A stretch of DNA of 6,604 nucleotides, taken from SZUA-36 sp041570235. Lineage in GTDB: Bacteria; Pseudomonadota; Gammaproteobacteria; Xanthomonadales; SZUA-36. The position numbers and the translations under genes were made by a program. Under the pieces are notes generated by a model. That model made no database searches and was not told where the DNA came from. It worked only from the letters and a program-made list of their open reading frames with translations. Within the stretch, counting starts at the first letter, position 1. Every line of letters begins with the position of its first letter. Positions 1 through 5,638 of the stretch are shown in pieces. The stretch is from NCBI GenBank assembly GCA_041570235.1, contig JBFFWN010000196.1:1-6604 (forward strand), in the 5' to 3' direction.

Positions 1-291
1 CGGTGACCATCGTCACGGATGTGACCAACGGCAGCACCTCGGTCAACCCGACCACCGGCGTGGTGACCTACACACAGGACGGTTCGGAGACCACCAGCGA
101 CAGCTTCACCTAAACGGTCCAGGACAACAACGGCGCGACCAGTAACACCGCCACGGTGACCATCACGGTGACGCCGGTTAACGATCCGCCGGTGGCAAAT
201 GACGATTCCAGCACGGTAGCCGACGGCGGTTCGGTGCCGATCAACGTGGTGGCGAACGACACCGATGCCGACGGCACGGTGGATGCGACCA
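1..291 (+). repeat. Tandem 291-bp coding repeat, copy 1
   Basis: The stretch from base 1 recurs from base 292 at an exact 291-bp (97-codon) offset, with no indels through about base 176. The first 73 bases differ from their counterpart at only one position that I can see (T at 20 against C at 311), so recent duplication or gene conversion is likely. The encoded unit resembles the roughly 95-residue tandem Ig/cadherin-like repeats of large bacterial surface proteins. More copies probably lie upstream of the window. This copy contains the in-frame TAA. Confidence 0.85.
3..113 (+). pseudogene. Upstream part of the repeat/cytochrome gene, ending at an in-frame TAA
   Basis: The frame is open from the left edge and encodes the second half of an Ig/cadherin-like repeat (VTIVTDVTNGSTS, then NPTTGVVTYT) before reaching TAA at 111-113. 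The same frame continues straight after the stop with the remainder of the repeat (TVQDNNGATSNTATVTITV), so this is one reading frame cut by a nonsense codon and not two genes. In the next repeat, 291 bp downstream, the equivalent codon at 402-404 is TAC (Tyr, in SFTYTV). A single C-to-A change explains the stop. It could be a real nonsense mutation, a consensus or assembly error in a repeat, or a read-through site; the window cannot decide. The true start and any signal peptide are outside the window. Confidence 0.7.
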
Positions 292-2906
292 CGGTGACCA
301 TCGTCACGGACGTGACCAACGGCAGCACCTCGGTCAACCCGACCACCGGCGTGGTGACCTACACGCACGACGGTTCGGCAACAGTGAGCGACAGCTTCAC
401 CTACACGGTGAACGACGACCAGGCAGCGACCAGTAACCTCGCCACGGTAACCATCACGGTGACGGCGGTCGTTCCGGATCAAGCTACCAACCTCTGGTTC
501 CACAATATCGGCTCAACCGCCATGACATTGTTCTGGTCCGAAGGCACTACTGGCGACGGCAGCATCGTGGTCATGAAACAGGGCAGCGTCGTGACTGCAA
601 CGCCGACCGACGGCACGGAACACCTGGCGGACAGCGTGTTTGGTTCCGGTGAAGACCTGGGTGGTAGCAACTTTGTGGTTTACAGGGGTAACGGCGAGTC
701 GGTTCATGTTACCGGCCTGACTTCGTTGCAGACCTACCACGTTGCCGTGTTCACCTATACGGGTGCAGGTGCGTCGGTCGAGTACCTGCTGCCAGATCCC
801 GCCATTGGCAACGAAACGACAACCGATTACACACCGCACAACGTAGCGATTCTGAACGTAGACGACACGGTTACATGTACCACCGGTTGTCACGGCGGCC
901 ACGGTAGCGCACTCGTACCCCGGGGTACAGATCAGGAAACCGCTTGCGTCAGTTGTCACAGCCCCGACAGTGGCGTACCGGGCGCCAGTGCATTGACCAA
1001 TTTCTCGCTGCACACCAATTCAAAATCAAACCCACCGGCGACGCCTGGTGAAGTGGACTGCGGATCATGCCATGAACTGCATAATCCGGCAGGTGATGAC
1101 ACGACCTACAGTACTCACCCCATAGACGGCGGCGCTCCCAAGCCCAACCTCCATTACCTGAGGGCGAATGCTGATAAGTATGTTCCAACAGCGTTGACAT
1201 CAGACATGGCGGTACATTCTGATACAAATAGTGAAGATTGGGCATTTGAAAATGGCGCTGCCTACCAGGGCGGCTGTCAGATCTGTCACACTGACGCGCC
1301 TAGCGGCTACGAGAATACCAGCGGGGGGGATGATACCCACCAGGGCGGAGATTTGGGTAACGTCAATTGCAGAGGATGCCATGACCATGGTGGTGCTTTT
1401 GCCGGTGCGGGCGGTGACTGTACCCAATGCCATAATTCTGTTCGGGACCTGGATGGACCGGGCGGCAACCCCGGCAGAAGAATCGTCACGACTGAATTCT
1501 CGGGTGGTTCCATTGTTAGTTCTCATTTGCCGGGAACACTTGATGCTGCCGATTGCGAGGTTTGCCATGACCACCCAGATCCCAGCGCGCCGAACGCGCA
1601 CCAGAAGGGCAGCGTCAATCTGTTCAACGTGGATGACATTGATCCCGGCACCAATAGCATCACGCTTGCGAGCTATGTCGACCCGCGAACCAATCAAACG
1701 GAAGCCGCAAAGCTGACCGTATTCTGCCTGGCTTGCCACGATGCAGACGGCGCCGGCGGTGACCCCACCCCATTTTCGACCAATAACCCTGTGGTGGACA
1801 TCCAATCACAAATCAGGGAGCACACCAACGACGGCACCGGCAGCGTAAGTTGTTTTGGCGATGGTAACTTCGGTTGCCACGGCAGCGGTCACGGTGGCCA
1901 GAAACTGGCAATCCTGGCGCCTGCAGAATCCGGTCCCGGCACATCACCCGATTTCACGGATGAAAATGAAACATTCTGTCTGAACTGCCACGATGGCGGC
2001 ACCCCGATTTTGACGCCCGCAGCACCTAACATCCTGGCTGATTTGGGTGGCAGCTTTGCAGTGAGTGTGGAAAGGGTCCAGGCAGACAGCAATGCATGGG
2101 TTAATCAAAATCACGATATTCTGCCGGCAGACAAGGATTGGAATGCGGCAAATGATGGTGGATCAGTGCGGCCTCAAATCACCTGTTCCGACTGCCACCT
2201 CCCGCCTCATGATGCAACGGCTGGCAGCCCGGTGAAGAATCCGGATACCGGCTTGACCTTCACCGGCATCTATGACCAGACCAAAACCTGGACATACTTG
2301 GATAGAAGCGGCCCCGTCGTCCAGACTTACCAGAGTAGCGCGGGCGATCAAAGTCCGATCACGCCCGAAGGCGGAGGCACCCACGACTCGACCGATTATG
2401 TTGAATTCTGCCTGATCTGCCATGACGGTGATCCACCTCCCGGCATTGTTATGTCAGCTGATCTATTGGACATGGCAGCAGCATATGCCCTTGATTATCA
2501 CGGAGCTGCTCCGAATGGCGGCACAGGCACCACCATTAACCGTGGCGGCATGAAGACACCGTGGACCGCGAATGGTGACGGCAAGAATGAAGACCCGTCT
2601 GCTCCCTACGCGGCGCTACCATGCACCATGTGCCACGGCCCTCATGGGTCTGGAAGCATCTTCAACCTGAGAAGCTCAATTACCGTCGCAGGAAAAGTCA
2701 TGTCGACTGGATCCTGGGGGACGGGTGATCCCATGGATTCTATTATCCAAACCGAATATGAGCTGCCGAGGTTCGGTCCTGGCGGGACGCAGGAAAACCG
2801 GGTTTGGGGTGCCTGGTGTACCTTCTGCCATCAACTCAGCGCTCACGGCTACGGTGAAGACCAGGTATGCAGGTCCGGCCATCAGCATGGCGGCGGTAAT
2901 TTTTAG
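156..2906 (+). CDS. Multiheme c-type cytochrome with Ig-like repeat and FN3-like domain (5' end outside window, interrupted)
   Basis: Likely role: multiheme electron transfer in the periplasm or at the cell surface (family-based inference). Residues are numbered from the GTG at 156, which is merely the first start-type codon after the stop at 111. It lies inside a beta-strand of a repeat and gives no signal peptide, so it is unlikely to be the real start. Residues about 8-105 are an Ig/cadherin-like repeat (VNDPPVANDD) with a DxDxDG calcium-type loop at 35-40. Residues about 106-222 look like a fibronectin-III domain. Residues 232-916 are a cytochrome region. Its CXXCH sites begin at residues 264, 302, 374, 405, 422, 467, 524, 608, 677, 752, 823 and 888 (12 in all). 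A CX3CH lies at 241, a CX7CH at 566 and a degraded CXXGH at 905. It ends in TAG overlapping the ribosome site of the next gene, so the two are probably co-transcribed. Haem attachment would need Sec export and the Ccm machinery, neither visible here. Confidence 0.85.
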   Translation: MTITVTPVNDPPVANDDSSTVADGGSVPINVVANDTDADGTVDATTVTIVTDVTNGSTSVNPTTGVVTYTHDGSATVSDSFTYTVNDDQAATSNLATVTITVTAVVPDQATNLWFHNIGSTAMTLFWSEGTTGDGSIVVMKQGSVVTATPTDGTEHLADSVFGSGEDLGGSNFVVYRGNGESVHVTGLTSLQTYHVAVFTYTGAGASVEYLLPDPAIGNETTTDYTPHNVAILNVDDTVTCTTGCHGGHGSALVPRGTDQETACVSCHSPDSGVPGASALTNFSLHTNSKSNPPATPGEVDCGSCHELHNPAGDDTTYSTHPIDGGAPKPNLHYLRANADKYVPTALTSDMAVHSDTNSEDWAFENGAAYQGGCQICHTDAPSGYENTSGGDDTHQGGDLGNVNCRGCHDHGGAFAGAGGDCTQCHNSVRDLDGPGGNPGRRIVTTEFSGGSIVSSHLPGTLDAADCEVCHDHPDPSAPNAHQKGSVNLFNVDDIDPGTNSITLASYVDPRTNQTEAAKLTVFCLACHDADGAGGDPTPFSTNNPVVDIQSQIREHTNDGTGSVSCFGDGNFGCHGSGHGGQKLAILAPAESGPGTSPDFTDENETFCLNCHDGGTPILTPAAPNILADLGGSFAVSVERVQADSNAWVNQNHDILPADKDWNAANDGGSVRPQITCSDCHLPPHDATAGSPVKNPDTGLTFTGIYDQTKTWTYLDRSGPVVQTYQSSAGDQSPITPEGGGTHDSTDYVEFCLICHDGDPPPGIVMSADLLDMAAAYALDYHGAAPNGGTGTTINRGGMKTPWTANGDGKNEDPSAPYAALPCTMCHGPHGSGSIFNLRSSITVAGKVMSTGSWGTGDPMDSIIQTEYELPRFGPGGTQENRVWGAWCTFCHQLSAHGYGEDQVCRSGHQHGGGNF
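292..470 (+). repeat. Tandem 291-bp coding repeat, copy 2 (last, partial)
   Basis: This is the second copy of the 291-bp unit. It matches copy 1 almost perfectly over its first 73 bases and more loosely to about base 467. The sequence then departs into the FN3-like domain (from VPDQATNLW). It is the last repeat before the cytochrome part of the protein. Confidence 0.82.
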
Positions 2907-2908
2907 GA
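2905..2908 (+). promoter_or_regulatory. Shine-Dalgarno AGGA overlapping the upstream stop codon
   Basis: AGGA sits six bases before the ATG at 2915, and its first two bases are the last two of the TAG ending the cytochrome gene. This supports the 2915 start and implies translational coupling of the EB_dh-like protein to the cytochrome. Confidence 0.7.
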
Positions 2909-2914
2909 TATGTT

Positions 2915-3997
2915 ATGAAAAGAGACAATTATATTGCTAGCCTTGCCCCGATATTCATTGCAGGCCTGTTGGGCAGCCAGCTTGCCTGGCCGGAAGTGAA
3001 GATTGAGCAGTTAAACGATCAGAATCTGCTTGTTAAAGTGAAAAATGACGATTGGCAGCCATCGGACAATAGCTGGGAAAACGGCTTGATCATTCCAGTC
3101 GCACGGGTCAAAAATGCCGCAATTACCCTGGATGGCAAGGCCACGGAAAAGAACTGGAGCAAGGCTGTCGAGACGGCTGTGCCCTTATTCTGGGGCAGTG
3201 TGAACAGTGCCTACATACAGGCCTTGTACACCGATGATGATGTCTACATCAAGGTACGTTGGCAGGATGATACGGAAGACCGTCAACATCACCCCTGGGT
3301 TTGGGATGAGACAAGCAAGAGCTTCGTGGAAGGCCCTCAAGTCGAGGATTCAATGATCCTGAGTTTTGAAGCCCATTGCGAGTGGACGCCCTCCTTTCTT
3401 TCAGGCTACAGCTTTGATTTCGATGGTTGGCAATGGCTCGCTGCGCGCTCGGATCCACTCGGCCAGGCGGTTGATATTGAAGGCAATGTCAAGACGGGAG
3501 ACAGACTGAGGCCGGAGTACACAGCGTATGACAGCAGGAACAATGAAGTCGTTTGGAATGTGAAGTTTCTACAGGATTATGCAGAGGGAATTCTTCACGC
3601 CAATTGGAATGAGATTGACAGGGTCTACCTGTTACAACCAGTCGACGAAGCCGTTTCGTATCGTGATTGGCCCGACGGCAATATACGAAAACCAATAACC
3701 CGAATCGTTGAAACGCTTCCGCCTCCGAAGGAGACGTATTACACCAAGCAAAGAACCCACCCCCAGTTTGAACCACTTCCACTGGAAGGTGACGCGGGTG
3801 AAGTGAAAGCCAAAGGTCACTGGGAGAACGGGTACTGGACCGTTGAGTTCAAGAGAGCACTCGTGACCCCAATCGGTGGAATGGACGATACGACGTTTTT
3901 GAGACTGACCCAGTTTTCAATCCATATCTATGATCACGTGGAAAAAGTAGACCAGGGCAGCGAATCCGAACGCCTGTTCCTGCAATTTATGCCTTAG
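2915..3997 (+). CDS. Exported ethylbenzene dehydrogenase gamma-like (EB_dh / DMSO reductase-type haem b) protein
   Basis: A 360-residue protein with an apparent Sec signal peptide: basic start MKRD, hydrophobic stretch about 6-24, possible cleavage after QLA at 24. The mature part resembles the haem-binding domain of the gamma subunits of ethylbenzene and dimethylsulfide dehydrogenases. Recognisable signatures are AAITLDGKATEKNW (68-81), a beta-rich YTDDDVYIKVRW (105-116), the DGWQWLAARSDPLG block (170-183), and GHWENGYWTVEFKRAL (301-316) near the end. Characterised members bind one haem b through a Met and a Lys; Met147 and Lys313 are plausible equivalents here, but that assignment is untested. 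There is no CXXCH, and the single Cys is C155. No molybdenum or Fe-S subunit is encoded nearby, so it probably acts with the adjacent multiheme cytochrome as a periplasmic electron carrier or docking partner. It is the last gene before the terminator. Confidence 0.8.
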   Translation: MKRDNYIASLAPIFIAGLLGSQLAWPEVKIEQLNDQNLLVKVKNDDWQPSDNSWENGLIIPVARVKNAAITLDGKATEKNWSKAVETAVPLFWGSVNSAYIQALYTDDDVYIKVRWQDDTEDRQHHPWVWDETSKSFVEGPQVEDSMILSFEAHCEWTPSFLSGYSFDFDGWQWLAARSDPLGQAVDIEGNVKTGDRLRPEYTAYDSRNNEVVWNVKFLQDYAEGILHANWNEIDRVYLLQPVDEAVSYRDWPDGNIRKPITRIVETLPPPKETYYTKQRTHPQFEPLPLEGDAGEVKAKGHWENGYWTVEFKRALVTPIGGMDDTTFLRLTQFSIHIYDHVEKVDQGSESERLFLQFMP

Positions 3998-4010
3998 AAT
4001 CAAATAGAAT

Positions 4011-4052
4011 AACGGCAGAGACATTAACAGTGCCTCTGCCGTTTTTTATTTT
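4011..4052 (+). terminator. Rho-independent terminator of the cytochrome/EB_dh operon
   Basis: A perfect 10-bp stem pairs AACGGCAGAG at 4011-4020 with CTCTGCCGTT at 4034-4043. The loop is 13 bases, and six T bases (4042-4047), an A and further T bases follow. It lies 13 bp after the EB_dh-like stop codon and separates that operon from the genes to the right. Confidence 0.93.
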
Positions 4053-4056
4053 CTGT

Positions 4057-4062
4057 ATGATC
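4057..4062 (+). promoter_or_regulatory. Weak candidate -10 region upstream of the small ORF and chelatase gene
   Basis: TATGAT at 4056-4061, just past the terminator, matches the sigma-70 -10 consensus at five of six bases. No convincing -35 lies 16-18 bp upstream, because the terminator stem occupies that place. A transcript starting from it would begin only a few bases before the ATG at 4074. Something must start transcription here after the terminator, but this is a guess at where. Confidence 0.15.
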
Positions 4063-4073
4063 GAACACCGACA

Positions 4074-4238
4074 ATGACAAAATCCAAGACAATACTGTTT
4101 GTGGTGCTGGCACTGGCTTTAGCGCTGGCCACTGGCGGGCTTTTTCACCTTTATAACACCAAACAGGAAGAGATAAGACAGCAGGCTGTGGCATCTCTCG
4201 ACCAGGGCCAAGCGGCTTTACAATGGCCAGTCAGGTAG
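4074..4238 (+). CDS. Small single-helix membrane peptide, 54 aa, hypothetical
   Basis: An open frame of 54 codons from ATG 4074 to TAG 4236-4238. The peptide starts MTKSK, has a hydrophobic helix at about residues 7-26 rich in Leu, Ala and Val, and continues with a polar, Gln-rich tail (NTKQEEIRQQAVASLDQGQA) that could form a helix. This is the layout of a short inner-membrane anchored protein with the tail outside, or of a signal peptide followed by a truncated product. I do not recognise a family. The clean basic-hydrophobic-polar order argues for real coding, but no clear Shine-Dalgarno precedes the ATG, so expression is uncertain. It could be the remnant of a longer gene whose 3' part was lost, or a leader peptide whose translation affects the downstream chelatase gene (34 bp from stop to start). 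Confidence 0.45.
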   Translation: MTKSKTILFVVLALALALATGGLFHLYNTKQEEIRQQAVASLDQGQAALQWPVR

Positions 4239-4271
4239 ACTTGGCTGACTGAAACTTGGAGTAGAGTCAGC
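4228..4271 (+). promoter_or_regulatory. Two mutually exclusive hairpins before the chelatase start codon
   Basis: The segment around CTGACT at 4245-4250 can pair in two ways. With the left arm it forms CAGTCAG (4228-4234) to CTGACTG (4245-4251), 7 bp with a 10-base loop holding the stop codon of the small ORF. With the right arm it forms GCTGACT (4244-4250) to AGTCAGC (4265-4271), 7 bp plus a possible G-U pair, with the GGAG ribosome site in the loop and the GTG start (4273) directly after. Only one can form at a time. A ribosome ending translation of the small ORF would cover the left arm and favour the right hairpin. No T-run follows, so any control would act on translation. The pairing is seen; regulation is inferred. 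Confidence 0.35.
4258..4266 (+). promoter_or_regulatory. Ribosome binding site of the chelatase gene
   Basis: GGAGTAGAG contains GGAG 11 bases and GAG 6 bases before the GTG at 4273. The spacing of the better match is long. It supports GTG 4273, which is also the only start-type codon between the in-frame TGA at 4246-4248 and the conserved N-terminus. Confidence 0.5.
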
Positions 4272-4272
4272 T

Positions 4273-5118
4273 GTGCAAAGAATAGTCCTGGTGGATAACG
4301 GCTCAAGGCGTCCTGCCGCTGTTTTGAACCTCAGACGTTTGGCTGTACAACTGGGAAAAAAGGCAGGCCGTTCCATCGATGCGGCGCCACTGCAACACGC
4401 TGACAAAATTCCACCGGAAGCTTTTGGTGACTTACCGGGTGGCAGACCCGTAGTCACCTTTCCCCAGTACGTCGAAGATGCGCTCAAACAGGGTTTGGAT
4501 GAGCTGATCATTATCCCCCTGTTTTTTGGTCACAGCCGTGCGATCAGTTCGTTTATTCCGGATACGCTTGTTGCCCTTGAGAAGGTATACGGGGGTTTCA
4601 ACTGGTCGGTTGCCGATGTTCTGTGCCCCTTACCCCAGGGTGAACCAAAGCTGGCCAGGCTGCTTTACGACAACCTTGCAACGCTGGGCGAAACACAGCT
4701 GCAGCAACTCGATTTTATTATCCTGGTAGACCACGGTTCCCCCTACCGCAAAGTCACCGATGTAAGGGTAAAGATGGCCGAGCAACTGGCAATGTTTCTT
4801 CCCGAAAAAACTCCCTTGCTGCAGGCGGCGATGGAAAGAAGGGAAGGGCGGGAATACGACTTCTCAGGGCCACTGCTCAAAGACCTGCTGGATGAACTGG
4901 CCCGCCAGCAAGAGCCTGGGAAAAAGCATATGAACATCGCCATATCGATGCTTTTTCTGTCCCCCGGCAGACACGCGGGCGAGGGCGGTGACATTGCCGG
5001 GATTTGCGCTCAGGCCATGTTGGACCATCCCGGTCTGACAATACATATATCCCCACTGGTGGGGGACAATCCCTTGCTCATTGATCTGTTGCTAGATCGT
5101 GTTCAGGCAATAATCTGA
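4273..5118 (+). CDS. cbiX: Two-domain CbiX/SirB-type tetrapyrrole metal chelatase
   Basis: A 281-residue cytoplasmic protein made of two related halves, as in class II chelatases that insert Co or Fe into sirohydrochlorin for cobalamin or sirohaem. Half one: RIVLVDNGSRRP (3-14), LIIIPLFFGHSRAI (78-91). Half two: IILVDHGSPYRK (149-160), a SMERREG-like stretch read here as AAMERREGREYDF (185-197), and LFLSPGRHAGEGGDI (227-241). The usual metal-binding pair, His of HGS plus a later His, is present in half two (H154, H234). In half one the first His is Asn (N9), while H87 remains. I recall DNGS as common in this proteobacterial subfamily, so this may be normal. The start is GTG; the next in-frame alternatives would delete the DNGS motif. 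The substrate and metal cannot be told from sequence. No cob or cys genes are adjacent, but the neighbour hemJ is another tetrapyrrole gene. Confidence 0.85.
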   Translation: MQRIVLVDNGSRRPAAVLNLRRLAVQLGKKAGRSIDAAPLQHADKIPPEAFGDLPGGRPVVTFPQYVEDALKQGLDELIIIPLFFGHSRAISSFIPDTLVALEKVYGGFNWSVADVLCPLPQGEPKLARLLYDNLATLGETQLQQLDFIILVDHGSPYRKVTDVRVKMAEQLAMFLPEKTPLLQAAMERREGREYDFSGPLLKDLLDELARQQEPGKKHMNIAISMLFLSPGRHAGEGGDIAGICAQAMLDHPGLTIHISPLVGDNPLLIDLLLDRVQAII

Positions 5119-5127
5119 AAGCGCGGC

Positions 5128-5541
5128 CTAGAACGGTTTTACCACCACCATGACCAGGATCACGATCGTTAAAATCAGTGGTATCTCGTTGGCCCAGCGG
5201 TAGTACACGCCGCTATGATTCAGATGCCCCTGTTGGAGCTCTTTCATCCTTTTGCGCGCCCAGAAGTGATACACCATCAGCAGCACCACGAACAAAAGCT
5301 TTACATGTAACCAGCCACCCATAAACCCGTACGCCAGCCAAAGCCAGAAGCCACTGGCCAGCGCCAGGATCATCATGATGGTCATAAAGCCATAGAGTTT
5401 CCTGGCCATTATCGCAAGCCGGTCCACCTGCTCACCGGCCTTTTGTCCCTCAACAAAATGCACGAAAATCCTGGGAAGATAAAAAATGCCTGCCATCCAT
5501 GACATGACAAACAGAATGTGAATGGTTTTTACCCAAAGCAT
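5128..5541 (-). CDS. hemJ: HemJ-type protoporphyrinogen IX oxidase
   Basis: A 137-residue inner-membrane protein with four hydrophobic helices (about 6-26, 51-71, 78-95 and 118-135), the usual size and layout of the HemJ (UPF0093) family. HemJ oxidises protoporphyrinogen IX to protoporphyrin IX in the penultimate step of haem synthesis and replaces HemG or HemY in many bacteria. Diagnostic features are the N-terminal KTIHILFVMSWMAGIFYLPR with H8, WLHVKLLFV with K81 (a His and a Lys at these places are essential in studied members), and the C-terminal YYRWANEIP. GGAG (plus-strand CTCC at 5552-5555) lies 10 bases before the ATG. The gene faces the chelatase gene, with stop codons separated by only 9 bp and no terminator between, so the two transcripts probably overlap. 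The LysR gene lies 97 bp upstream on the same strand; no clear terminator separates them, so read-through is possible. Confidence 0.93.
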   Translation of the reverse strand: MLWVKTIHILFVMSWMAGIFYLPRIFVHFVEGQKAGEQVDRLAIMARKLYGFMTIMMILALASGFWLWLAYGFMGGWLHVKLLFVVLLMVYHFWARKRMKELQQGHLNHSGVYYRWANEIPLILTIVILVMVVVKPF

Positions 5542-5638
5542 CGTGATCTTTCTCCGGTTGGTGATCGCTATTCGAGAGCGACATGATACGGGGTTAGCGG
5601 GCAGGTTACATTCATTTTTAAGACTTATGGGCTTTTAC
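5542..5638. other. Intergenic region between the LysR gene and hemJ
   Basis: These 97 bp hold the hemJ ribosome site and a small inverted repeat, TCGCT (5565-5569) with AGCGA (5577-5581), separated by a 7-base loop. That stem is too short, with no T-run, to call a terminator. A TATCAT on the minus strand could serve as a -10 for hemJ, but I see no fitting -35. Nothing stronger is visible. Confidence 0.3.
5552..5555 (-). promoter_or_regulatory. Ribosome binding site of hemJ
   Basis: CTCC on the + strand, GGAG on the coding strand, sits 10 bases upstream of the hemJ ATG. This is slightly long but is the only purine-rich match nearby and fits the start that keeps the conserved N-terminal His helix complete. 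Confidence 0.55.

Noticed and set aside
156..158. GTG at 156 as the true start of the cytochrome gene
   Set aside because: It lies within a beta-strand of a repeat that is homologous across the stop, has no convincing ribosome site, and would leave the cytochrome without a signal peptide.
110..346. Minus-strand open frames opposite the repeats and cytochrome region (also 513-1013 and 1200-1805)
   Set aside because: These are antisense shadows of a biased G+C-rich coding sequence. Their translations show no domain, while the plus frame has ordered haem motifs.
1..470. Tandem 291-bp repeats as a non-coding satellite or mobile element
   Set aside because: The period is an exact multiple of three, the frame is kept, and the translation is an Ig/cadherin-like domain repeat.
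1231..1716. Plus-strand 161-codon open frame inside the cytochrome gene
   Set aside because: It is out of frame with the CXXCH-containing protein, and its translation is low-complexity with many Arg, Thr and Ala and no recognisable motif.
4057..4077. Six-codon mini-ORF (MIEHRQ) whose TGA overlaps the ATG of the small membrane peptide as ATGA
   Set aside because: The overlap suggests coupling, but so short a frame arises easily by chance, and no Shine-Dalgarno is seen before it.
5565..5581. Inverted repeat between the LysR gene and hemJ as a terminator
   Set aside because: The stem is only 5 bp and no T-run follows on either strand.
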